Positions 1-6,804 are shown, counted from the first letter of the stretch. The stretch is DNA of 11,649 nt from Hungatella sp. UBA5982 (GCA_002429965.1 DJBG01000036.1:35163-46811); one strand, 5' to 3'. Notes: generated by a model not told the origin, from the letters alone. Numbers and translations are program-made.

Positions 1-963
1 ATCTGCGCCGGGATTATCTGCTGAGACAAAGGTCTCTATCAGGCTGCGTCTTCCCTCCTGCATATACTGGCCGATGGAATGTAAGTCCTCCGAATAAATT
101 GCTGAGGAAGGAAAGATTCCCCTTTTTTCCTTTCCTTCACTCTCTCCAAAAAGCTGCACCCACCATTTTGTTAAATAAGAATACCGCGGTTCAAAGGACA
201 CCAGCATCTCAATATCATATCCCTTTCCATATAACAGGTTTCTGGCCGCCCCGTAAAGTACCGCCGGATTGGAAGATGGATTGGCCCGGCAGTTCTCTGC
301 GGCCCTCTTCATCCCGGCAAGATACTTGTCCGGATCAAGCCCTGCCGCCGCAATGGGAAGCAGGCAGACCGGAGAAAATGCAGAGTACCGCCCTCCCACC
401 GTTGAGGGAAAGGAAAGAAACAGGTAACCGTTTTCTATTGCTATCTCCTCCAGCCGGGAACCTTTTGAACCAGTCACAATGATCCGCTTTGCCATCTCCT
501 CTCTGTCATACCTCTTCTTCATCCACTGGCGCAGGATGCGGAAATGGCTTCCCGGTTCCAGTGTCTCAAAATTCTTGGCAATGACATTGATATAGACGTT
601 CCGTCCCTCCAGCCGCTTCAGCATTTTGCTGACAGAATAAGAGGACAGCGTATTTCCCATATAAAGGATCTCCGGCCCCTTCCCGTCTGCCAGGGCCGTG
701 GTCATAGCCCTGGCAGCCTGGTTGGACCCCCCTACTCCCACAAGGACAAAAAGGTCTCCCTCTTTTTTGATCTCCTCTGCTTTTGCCTTTATTGCCTCCA
801 GCTCTTCCTCCGGTATGGACGGGGAAACCCAGCCCAGAACTTTATCATGGTCCTCCATGGTGAGCAGCCTGCTCAAAGTCTCTCCTGCCTTTTTCCGGCT
901 GACCTTAAAATCCTCTTCCTCAAAATATGTTTCTGCTTTTTTCAAATCAATCGTAACATTCAT
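1..963 (-). CDS. pgi: Glucose-6-phosphate isomerase-like protein (partial, C-terminus outside window)
   Basis: The canonical family interconverts glucose 6-phosphate and fructose 6-phosphate in the cytoplasm. An open frame of 321 codons runs from ATG at 963 to the left edge with no stop; bacterial Gram-positive homologues are about 450 residues, so roughly a quarter is missing. Recognisable family segments are GVGGSN (76-81), AKNFETLEP (129-137), VGGRYSAFSP (189-198), the catalytic-Glu segment QLFGESEGK (270-278) and DLHSIGQ (293-299). A GGAGGG Shine-Dalgarno at 969-974 supports the start. It is the last visible gene of the minus-strand operon, 56 bp after the aldolase. The sugar-phosphate loop, normally SKSGTTTEP in this family, is altered, with Glu133 where a phosphate-binding Ser/Thr is expected. 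The family assignment is secure; the exact substrate is not. Confidence 0.85.
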   Translation of the reverse strand, partial: MNVTIDLKKAETYFEEEDFKVSRKKAGETLSRLLTMEDHDKVLGWVSPSIPEEELEAIKAKAEEIKKEGDLFVLVGVGGSNQAARAMTTALADGKGPEILYMGNTLSSYSVSKMLKRLEGRNVYINVIAKNFETLEPGSHFRILRQWMKKRYDREEMAKRIIVTGSKGSRLEEIAIENGYLFLSFPSTVGGRYSAFSPVCLLPIAAAGLDPDKYLAGMKRAAENCRANPSSNPAVLYGAARNLLYGKGYDIEMLVSFEPRYSYLTKWWVQLFGESEGKEKRGIFPSSAIYSEDLHSIGQYMQEGRRSLIETFVSADNPGAD

Positions 964-1019
964 GTCTTCCCTCCATTTCAAAAAGGCCGATCCAGATCTA
1001 TCTCTGAACCGGCTTTTCT

Positions 1020-2183
1020 TTACAGCCATTTATCAATTTTCTTGTAACGCTCTGCCATCTCATCAAGGGTCACACACTCAACCAGCGGGGCCCTACCATA
1101 GGAACCGAACTTTACGATCAGGGTCCCTACCACTTCCTTTGCTCCCCGCTCCACGCAGTCCACAATGGCAGCTACATCTTCATCGGGGATGGTGCCGTAC
1201 ATCACCGTATCCATGATTGGAGGTAAAAATACCCTGGGATCAAAAGCTTCCTTCATTGTCTCCAGCCGCTCATAGATGGCGCCGATTGACCCGCTGCTCC
1301 TCTTTTCCGGATACTTTTCAAAGAATTCCTTCATGTTCCTGGTAACAGCAAGACGGATATCCGTATCCACGTTAATCTTATTGATCCCTGCTCCAATGGC
1401 TGCCGTAAGCTGTTCCATGGATATGCCTTCGGTGTTGGACAGCTTTCCTCCAAGGCCATTGATCTCATCTACTATGTATTTCGGCACGGTGGAGGAGCCA
1501 TGGGAAACCAGAGCGCCGAAAATCCCCAGATGATTCATGCATTCCCTGATGGCAATAACAATCTCCTTACGCAGCTTTACATCCTTTCCCTTAGATGCCC
1601 CGTGCATGGTGCCATAGGAAACTGCAAGGGCGTCAACACCTGTTTTCTGGAAGAATTCCACCGCATCCAATGGATTGGTATAAGTAGAAGAATCAGAAAA
1701 TACGTGATCCTCCACGCCGGCAAGCACTCCCAGTTCCCCTTCTACGCTGACTCCTCTGCCATGGGCATACTTTACTACTTCCCTGGTAAGTTCAATGTTC
1801 TCTTTAAAAGGCAGAGAAGAACCGTCAATCATTACGGAAGTATAACCTCCTTCCATGGCAGCCACACAGGAATCAAAGTCTCTGCCGTGATCTAAATGGA
1901 GGACAATAGGGATTTCAGAATCCAGGCCATATTTTTTTACTGCATTTCCTATATTTTTTGCCCCGGCCTTTTTATCCTCCAGAGTTGCATTGAGAAAATC
2001 AATGCGTCCTCCCATGAATCCATTTGCCAGATCCGCCCCCTGTAAAATGGCAGGGGAACGGAACATTTCATGTACTTCTATTACTGCTTTGGCCTGGGCG
2101 ACCGCATTCACGTTAAAGCCGCCCTGACCAAAGCCATATTTTATGGAGGCCTCCATAAGAGGTCTCAATGGTATTAAGCTCAT
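1020..2183 (-). CDS. fba: Class II fructose-bisphosphate aldolase
   Basis: A zinc-dependent aldolase that splits a ketose bisphosphate into dihydroxyacetone phosphate and an aldehyde. The 387-residue protein has the class II motif HLDHG (96-100; Asp98 base, His99 zinc ligand), Glu150 in EGELG, His194 in YGTMHG and His228 in VSHGSS as further metal ligands, and NVDTD (271-275), which binds the C1 phosphate of the substrate. The VSHGSSTVP and FDPRVFLPP segments resemble the longer CbbA-type class II aldolases rather than the 285-residue Bacillus type. The C-terminal tail (about 355-387, FGSYGRAPLV onward) is longer than usual. ATG at 2183 has a modest GGGAG at 2190-2194. It lies 25 bp after the deaminase-like gene. 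Motifs needed for catalysis look intact. The ketose specificity (fructose, tagatose or another sugar) cannot be read from the sequence. Confidence 0.9.
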   Translation of the reverse strand: MSLIPLRPLMEASIKYGFGQGGFNVNAVAQAKAVIEVHEMFRSPAILQGADLANGFMGGRIDFLNATLEDKKAGAKNIGNAVKKYGLDSEIPIVLHLDHGRDFDSCVAAMEGGYTSVMIDGSSLPFKENIELTREVVKYAHGRGVSVEGELGVLAGVEDHVFSDSSTYTNPLDAVEFFQKTGVDALAVSYGTMHGASKGKDVKLRKEIVIAIRECMNHLGIFGALVSHGSSTVPKYIVDEINGLGGKLSNTEGISMEQLTAAIGAGINKINVDTDIRLAVTRNMKEFFEKYPEKRSSGSIGAIYERLETMKEAFDPRVFLPPIMDTVMYGTIPDEDVAAIVDCVERGAKEVVGTLIVKFGSYGRAPLVECVTLDEMAERYKKIDKWL

Positions 2184-2208
2184 CTGTTTCTCCCGTCTTC
2201 AAAGATGA

Positions 2209-3030
2209 TCAGTCGGTTAAGGCTGCTACGAATTCCGTAAACGTAAGGGTGATATCCGGATGGTCTTGTAAAAGACTTACAGGAAATTCCGGGGTTGGCT
2301 CACCGTATCCGGCCCTCCGTACCACGGCTCTGTGCCAGTTTCGAAAGCAGCCCAAACGGATTTTTCCCGCATGTGCAATCTCATGGATGCCGACTGTGAC
2401 GCAGTAAGAAGGCATATCCTCCAACGCCCCGTTAAAATCACCGATGGCATTGGCCGCCCTGGTTTCCGGACTTATTTTTAAGACCCTTGTCTTCTGGGCC
2501 AGAAATTCCTCTTCACTTAAGGTTCCATCCGCCTCGTTAAACGCCACATGGCCGTTAATGCCGATGCCTCCAAAGACCATGTCCACTCCTCCAAGCCTTT
2601 CAATAAGCTCCGGAATATAAGAGAGGTTATCAGGGTCCGGGAAAATTCTCTGTTCTTGCGGCATGATAAGCTCCGGTATGATTCTGGAATAAACGTTTCT
2701 GTCCATAAATCCCCGAAAGCTTAAGGGGTGATCTGCTAAGATCCACCTTTTTTCTTCATCCAGATATTCGTCCATATTTATAAACCAAACATTCTTTAAG
2801 CTTATATTTTCCTCATTCACCATTTCCACAAAATAAGGATACTGGCCAACCGGTCCTACCGGGCAGATGAATACGGTCTTTTCTCCCCTGGCATTATGGC
2901 TTTTTATCTCTTCCCCCATCTGCTCAGCCATCTGCCGGAACACCTCACTATTATCCTTCATACAAAACAATCTCATTTTTGGATTCTTTAAAAGGGCTTC
3001 CTTTTCATATCCGTAATATTCATGCCTCAT
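2209..3030 (-). CDS. Glucosamine-6-phosphate deaminase/isomerase-like protein
   Basis: The NagB family converts glucosamine 6-phosphate to fructose 6-phosphate and ammonia. This protein has 273 residues (E. coli NagB 266), with NMDEY (85-89; Asp87 matches the general base Asp72) and GGIGINGHVAFNE (154-166; His161 and Glu166 match His143 and Glu148). Asn159 replaces E. coli Asp141, but Asn is common here in Gram-positive NagB. The start was placed at 3030, not at an in-frame ATG at 3081, because GGGAGG (3038-3043) sits 7 nt before it and the longer form would overlap the upstream gene. It follows the LarA-like gene by 13 bp. The canonical phosphate loop TGGTP aligns without gaps to CPVGP (56-60), and E. 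coli Arg172 aligns to Ile196. The family is therefore clear, but deamination of GlcN6P is doubtful. Confidence 0.78.
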   Translation of the reverse strand: MRHEYYGYEKEALLKNPKMRLFCMKDNSEVFRQMAEQMGEEIKSHNARGEKTVFICPVGPVGQYPYFVEMVNEENISLKNVWFINMDEYLDEEKRWILADHPLSFRGFMDRNVYSRIIPELIMPQEQRIFPDPDNLSYIPELIERLGGVDMVFGGIGINGHVAFNEADGTLSEEEFLAQKTRVLKISPETRAANAIGDFNGALEDMPSYCVTVGIHEIAHAGKIRLGCFRNWHRAVVRRAGYGEPTPEFPVSLLQDHPDITLTFTEFVAALTD

Positions 3031-3043
3031 GTGAATTCCTCCC

Positions 3044-4537
3044 TTATTTATGATGATGGGCCATACATCCGCAGTCTTCATGCCCTTTTCCGCCAGGAGT
3101 TTCCTCCTTCATCATCAGATGGACGGCACTCAGCTTGAAGGTCTGGGGCAGCACCAGGATGTTAGGATTTGCTCCCACAAATTTCTTCTTTGCATCTTCC
3201 AGGGCCTCTTCCACCGTAGCTCTGGTCTTTAATCCCATGCCCCTGGCATAACCAGGCTCCTGGGCTCCGCATAAGTAAATGGCGGAGGTATTCATCTCAG
3301 CAACATGGGCGCAGCTGATCATGGAGAACCCGTGGAAGGGATGAAAAGCGTTACAGTAACGGTATTTCCTGATATACTCTTCATCGGTGGCAAAATACTC
3401 TCCGTAACGGTTCATATCCGGCAGAGTATTCATCTGATCATGCTGGAACATCTCATACATTTCTTTTAAATACGGCCAAAGCTCATCATGGAAATATCCG
3501 TTGCAGGTGGAGGTGAAGATGATGACGCAGTTATCGCTCATGATCCTCTTATGGCGGATCACCTGGGCGGAAATGGCCTGCATCAGCATGATGGGGTTGG
3601 TCCCCATCCCATCCCCGTAATGGAAAAACTGGGGCATGCCAAAAATCATTACATCGTATTTCTTTTCTGCCCATGGCACGTACGTTCGTTTATCAGCCGT
3701 AATCCAGGAGTGGGGCTGCATCACAGCCGCATACCCGCTGTTAATCTCGATCTGGCGGGACTTTGTATCCAGAACCGCATCACAGCAGAAAAATTTCTTT
3801 CCCATGCATTTTTCCATATGCTGCCCGATCTCGTCAAACTTTGTCCTCATAAGGGATTTTCCGCTTACAGGAGTGAAGTCCGCCCGGTGCATGACCTCCG
3901 GCACGTGATGGGAGGCAATGGAGCGCCAGTGGGTGATTCCTGTCGAACAGTGCTTATAGCCGCCTGAATAACCGCCGTATGGGTTTCCCTGGGTGTGCCC
4001 GATAAGGATTGCCACATCACTGTCGTACACGTATTTGTTCATCAGAACCGGATCGCCCCGGTCCGTTGTGCCAAGATCCACCAGATGATCGTAATCCTCG
4101 CTGTCATGGTTGATGATCTGATGGGTGTACCAGAACTCATGGAACAGCTCGTTCCCAAGCACGGCCCTGATCTCCTTTTCCGTATTCTTCCTGTGGAGAC
4201 CGTTGGAGCATATCAAAAGGATGTCCTTCTTTTCCACGCCCGCATCATATAGTTCTTTTAAAATCAGTCTTATGGAAATTTTCCTGTGAGAGGTGGACTG
4301 TTCTCCTCCCTTTACCCGGTCGGGAAATACAATGGTTACTTTAGAGCCCTTGTGAGCCAGTTTTGAAAGCGGCTCCATGCCCATGGGGTTTCGTAAGGAT
4401 TCAAGGGTCTTTTCCTCCAGCTGATCCTCCGGAATATAAGGCGGATCCGGAACAGTCTCCCCCGGAATAAATATATCCGCAGTATCCGGCAATGTTACGT
4501 TTACAGTTCCCTGTCCATACTCTAATGCTACATTCAT
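3044..4537 (-). CDS. LarA/DUF2088 family nickel-pincer racemase or epimerase homologue
   Basis: LarA-family enzymes racemise or epimerise 2-hydroxy acids (lactate, malate, gluconate) using a nickel-pincer nucleotide bound covalently to a lysine. The 497-residue protein (LarA is about 425) keeps FPDRVKGG (71-78), GLHRKNTEKE (113-122, His115 matching catalytic His108), GGYSGGYK (188-195, Lys195 matching the cofactor lysine Lys184) and SHH (209-211, a candidate nickel ligand like His200). The second catalytic histidine, LarA His174, aligns to Asn185; His181 lies just upstream. The C-terminus, from about 485, is rich in Cys and His and ends in three His and a Lys. AAGGAG at 4547-4552 supports ATG at 4537. 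No lar maturation genes (larB, larC, larE) are visible, so the cofactor would have to be made elsewhere. The substrate is unknown; a sugar acid is an inference from the neighbours. Confidence 0.8.
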   Translation of the reverse strand: MNVALEYGQGTVNVTLPDTADIFIPGETVPDPPYIPEDQLEEKTLESLRNPMGMEPLSKLAHKGSKVTIVFPDRVKGGEQSTSHRKISIRLILKELYDAGVEKKDILLICSNGLHRKNTEKEIRAVLGNELFHEFWYTHQIINHDSEDYDHLVDLGTTDRGDPVLMNKYVYDSDVAILIGHTQGNPYGGYSGGYKHCSTGITHWRSIASHHVPEVMHRADFTPVSGKSLMRTKFDEIGQHMEKCMGKKFFCCDAVLDTKSRQIEINSGYAAVMQPHSWITADKRTYVPWAEKKYDVMIFGMPQFFHYGDGMGTNPIMLMQAISAQVIRHKRIMSDNCVIIFTSTCNGYFHDELWPYLKEMYEMFQHDQMNTLPDMNRYGEYFATDEEYIRKYRYCNAFHPFHGFSMISCAHVAEMNTSAIYLCGAQEPGYARGMGLKTRATVEEALEDAKKKFVGANPNILVLPQTFKLSAVHLMMKEETPGGKGHEDCGCMAHHHK

Positions 4538-4584
4538 CTTACACTTCTCCTTTTCGCCAATATTGTATACGAATGATTCATACC

Positions 4585-5427
4585 CTATTTTCCTAAATAG
4601 GCTCCTATAATCTCTAAATATTCCTCAGGATAAAAGCCGATTTCCCCCTGGAATCTGGTCAGGGCGATCAGTCCCCCGTCAATGACTGGAATGGAAGCCA
4701 GCATCTGTGCATTGTCAGCCTTTAATCCTCCACCGTAGACTACCGGAAGTCCTCCAGTCACTTCTTTGATATACGAGCCGTTCTTAGCTATGTAATTCTT
4801 ATCCGGCGGAGTTTTCCCCGGTCCAATGGCCCATACCGGCTCATAGGCGATGACTACTCTTGAAGTGTCCACACCAAATAATCCGGTCTCAAGCTGCTCC
4901 CTTAATACCTCCTGCCAGCGGGGCTGCTCCTCTGCAGTTTCCCCAACGCAGTAAAGCACGGACAGTCCTGCCTTAAGAGCCTGTCCTACCTCCTGATTCA
5001 GCAGGCGGTTGACCGCATGGGGATCGGTCACTCCAGCTTCCGAAAGAATCCCTGCCTTGTCCCTTCTTTCCTCGCAATGGCCTATGATCGTGGTGGTACA
5101 GCCAATGGCTTTTGCCGCGTTTGCCGTGCGGTTTGTTGTAAAAGCCCCAAAATTTCCGCCGGCTGCGGTATCCTCACGGTAGACACCCTGGCATCCGATG
5201 TTCACCGGGCTGTTTTCCCCTAAGGCACCTGCCGCCGGGATCAAATGGGCTTCAGGAAAATACATGGCAAACTCCACATCATCATTCTCATATGTTTTTA
5301 AGGCTTCCTGGGTGTTTGATACAATATAGCTTCCCCACTCCCGGATAGGAGCTATGGAATTCACGCCGCCCTTTTCCCGTGGAATATCAAACCGCTTTAA
5401 ATTTAAAAAAATATGCTTCATTTTCAT
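4585..5427 (-). CDS. tpiA: Triose-phosphate isomerase-like protein (divergent)
   Basis: The canonical enzyme interconverts dihydroxyacetone phosphate and glyceraldehyde 3-phosphate. The 280-residue protein (usual length about 250) has the catalytic trio: Asn9 and Lys11 in LNLKRFD (usually NWKMN), His117 in IIGHCEERR (usually IIGHSERR, here with an extra Glu), and Glu196 in AYEPVWAIGPGKTPP with the loop-6 sequence well kept. Two phosphate-anchoring loops differ: YGGS is YGGG (231-234), and the VGG of loop 8 is IAL (254-256). AAGGGAGG lies only 3 nt from the ATG at 5427; the second in-frame ATG at 5421 has a more normal 9-nt spacing and may be the true start. It is second in the operon, 33 bp after the kinase. 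The fold is sure; a different aldose-ketose pair is possible. Confidence 0.85.
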   Translation of the reverse strand: MKMKHIFLNLKRFDIPREKGGVNSIAPIREWGSYIVSNTQEALKTYENDDVEFAMYFPEAHLIPAAGALGENSPVNIGCQGVYREDTAAGGNFGAFTTNRTANAAKAIGCTTTIIGHCEERRDKAGILSEAGVTDPHAVNRLLNQEVGQALKAGLSVLYCVGETAEEQPRWQEVLREQLETGLFGVDTSRVVIAYEPVWAIGPGKTPPDKNYIAKNGSYIKEVTGGLPVVYGGGLKADNAQMLASIPVIDGGLIALTRFQGEIGFYPEEYLEIIGAYLGK

Positions 5428-5460
5428 TATCCTCCCTTTTTTATTTGTATTTCACCAATT

Positions 5461-6633
5461 TTATATATTTTCATGAAAATCTATGAAATCCCTTAGTTCC
5501 GGGCCGATCAGAGGACGGCACCATTTTATAAAATCATCGGTCACGTCGTTTCCCCGCCAATTAATAAAGCTTTCCGGAATGGCTCTTTCATGGAGCATGA
5601 CCTTTTCAATGGGGATCCGTTCCATATGGATGCAGTATTCTCCATCCAACCTGTCCTCCCGGATAAAGCCGATCATCACTCCGCCGTGGCCTTCCATGGC
5701 AGCTTTTAAGGCTTCCCGCCCTGCAAGAACCGCTTCTTCCCGGTCAACCGGGGACTGCCATGCAATGGAAGAACGTCCGCAGATTCCAGGTTTTTCGCTT
5801 CTGGCCTTAATATCCAGCTTCTGAATCACCAGATTGGCAAGATAGGCGCTTACATCTCCGTAATAGGTTGCCCGCCCGGTCTTGTAGATAGGGGGAACCA
5901 CTGGCTTTCCATCTTCCCCCTTTAAGCCTTCGCTGGCAACCACGACCACACCGCCCTTTTCTTCATAAAGCTTCTTCACATCCGCTAAAAATTCCTCTTC
6001 CTTAAACGGACGCTCAGGCAGATAAATCAGATGGGGCGCATCTCCCGGCTTTTTGCGGGCAAGGGCTGAAGCCGCAGTGACCCAGCCTGCATTTCTTCCC
6101 ATGGCCTCAATGACACATACGTGGATGGGCAGAGACTTTACATCCATTCCCACCTCCGCAGTGGTAGCCGCTATGTATCTGGCAGCGCTGCCAAATCCCG
6201 GGGTATGATCGGTAATTGCAATATCATTGTCAATGGTCTTGGGGATTCCAACCACCGTAACTCCTGATTTTTTACAGGCTTCATGAATCTTTCCGCAGGT
6301 ATCCATGGTTCCATTGCCCCCATTAAGAAGCACATACCTGATATGATATTTCTCAAATATGGCGAGCATGGCCTCATAATCCGCCTTCTCCAGCGCGTAC
6401 CTGGAGGAACCAATGGCTGTGGCAGGGGTTTCCAAAAGCAGCCTAAGCCTTTCCTCCGGAAACTCCATGAGATCCAGAAAATTCTCTTTTAAAATCCCTT
6501 CGCTGCCTCCCAAGGCGGCATATACTTTATCAACCTTTTTGCTTTCCTTGGCCTCTTTGATCACGCCGTAAAGAGATGAATTGATTACCGCAGTAGGGCC
6601 GCCTCCATGTACCACCAGAACATTGCCATTCAT
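5461..6633 (-). CDS. pfk: 6-phosphofructokinase family protein (PPi-PFK-like subgroup)
   Basis: The family phosphorylates fructose 6-phosphate at C1 with ATP or pyrophosphate. The 390-residue protein has the phosphofructokinase signatures GGGPTAVINSS (10-20), GGNGTMDT (105-112), PKTIDND (131-137), EAMGRNAGW (176-184), LPER (205-208) and PGICGRSS (282-289). Lys132 is the residue typical of PPi-type and some long ATP-type enzymes (E. coli PfkA has Gly). The GG(D/N)(D/G) site has Gly108, which favours ATP, whereas Asp there favours PPi. Asn107 replaces the usual Asp. The phosphoryl donor is therefore ambiguous. It is the first gene of the minus-strand operon; AAGGAG at 6648-6653 lies 14 nt upstream of ATG, rather far. 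It is divergent from the LacI-family gene and probably controlled by it. Confidence 0.87.
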   Translation of the reverse strand: MNGNVLVVHGGGPTAVINSSLYGVIKEAKESKKVDKVYAALGGSEGILKENFLDLMEFPEERLRLLLETPATAIGSSRYALEKADYEAMLAIFEKYHIRYVLLNGGNGTMDTCGKIHEACKKSGVTVVGIPKTIDNDIAITDHTPGFGSAARYIAATTAEVGMDVKSLPIHVCVIEAMGRNAGWVTAASALARKKPGDAPHLIYLPERPFKEEEFLADVKKLYEEKGGVVVVASEGLKGEDGKPVVPPIYKTGRATYYGDVSAYLANLVIQKLDIKARSEKPGICGRSSIAWQSPVDREEAVLAGREALKAAMEGHGGVMIGFIREDRLDGEYCIHMERIPIEKVMLHERAIPESFINWRGNDVTDDFIKWCRPLIGPELRDFIDFHENI

Positions 6634-6647
6634 ATATTTGGTCCACT

Positions 6648-6653
6648 CTCCTT
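6648..6653 (-). promoter_or_regulatory. Shine-Dalgarno of the operon's first gene
   Basis: AAGGAG on the minus strand, 14 nt from the ATG at 6633. The spacing is longer than the 7 to 9 nt seen for the operon's other clear sites. No better in-frame start lies nearer. Confidence 0.5.
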
Positions 6654-6718
6654 ATTAAAAGTCATTTCACTGTGTCATAATTTAATCCGCCGGTCTCCCG
6701 TTCCTATGTTATCAGCGT

Positions 6719-6746
6719 ACCATATTCTTTCCTGGATTTGTGTAAA
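6719..6746 (-). promoter_or_regulatory. Candidate sigma-A promoter of the six-gene operon
   Basis: On the minus strand, TTTACA (6741-6746, five of six matches to TTGACA) and TATGGT (6719-6724, four of six to TATAAT) are separated by 16 bp. The predicted start is near 6712, which gives a leader of about 80 nt before the kinase gene. The -35 lies 4 bp from the palindromic operator. This is read by eye; no transcript data are available. Confidence 0.55.
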
Positions 6747-6750
6747 TTTT

Positions 6751-6766
6751 ACCCAAACGTTTGGGT
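6751..6766. promoter_or_regulatory. Palindromic operator, probable LacI-family site
   Basis: ACCCAAACGTTTGGGT is a perfect 16-bp inverted repeat centred on CG, the symmetry typical of LacI-family operators. It lies between the divergent regulator and operon, immediately upstream of the operon's -35 box and overlapping the likely regulator promoter. It does not have the TG...CA ends of a CcpA cre site, so a specific target of the adjacent regulator is more likely. No second copy was found in the intergenic region. Confidence 0.75.
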
Positions 6767-6768
6767 TT

Positions 6769-6804
6769 TATGATATACTGTTTTTATTCATCATGGTTTA
6801 TAAT
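6769..6804 (+). promoter_or_regulatory. Candidate promoter elements of the LacI-family gene
   Basis: Two possible -10 boxes face the regulator gene. TATGAT (6769-6774) has a TTTACC -35-like hexamer at 6748-6753, 15 bp away, with the palindrome filling the spacer. TATAAT (6799-6804) is a perfect match but lacks a clear -35. With the first, the regulator would bind over its own promoter and repress itself. The choice cannot be made from sequence. Confidence 0.4.

Noticed and set aside
2566..2574. Asn in place of Asp141 as evidence that the NagB-like protein is inactive
   Set aside because: Gram-positive NagB proteins commonly have Asn here, so this change alone says nothing.
3031..3081. Longer start for the NagB-like protein at 3081
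   Set aside because: It overlaps the end of the LarA-like gene, and a strong GGGAGG sits ideally before the ATG at 3030.
6676..6687. Three-codon ORF (ATG ACA CAG TGA) in the operon leader
   Set aside because: No close Shine-Dalgarno and no attenuator structure were seen; a chance occurrence is most likely.
6751..6766. CcpA cre site
   Set aside because: The centre AACGTT fits LacI-family operators, but the TG...CA ends of the cre consensus are missing, so a dedicated operator is more likely.
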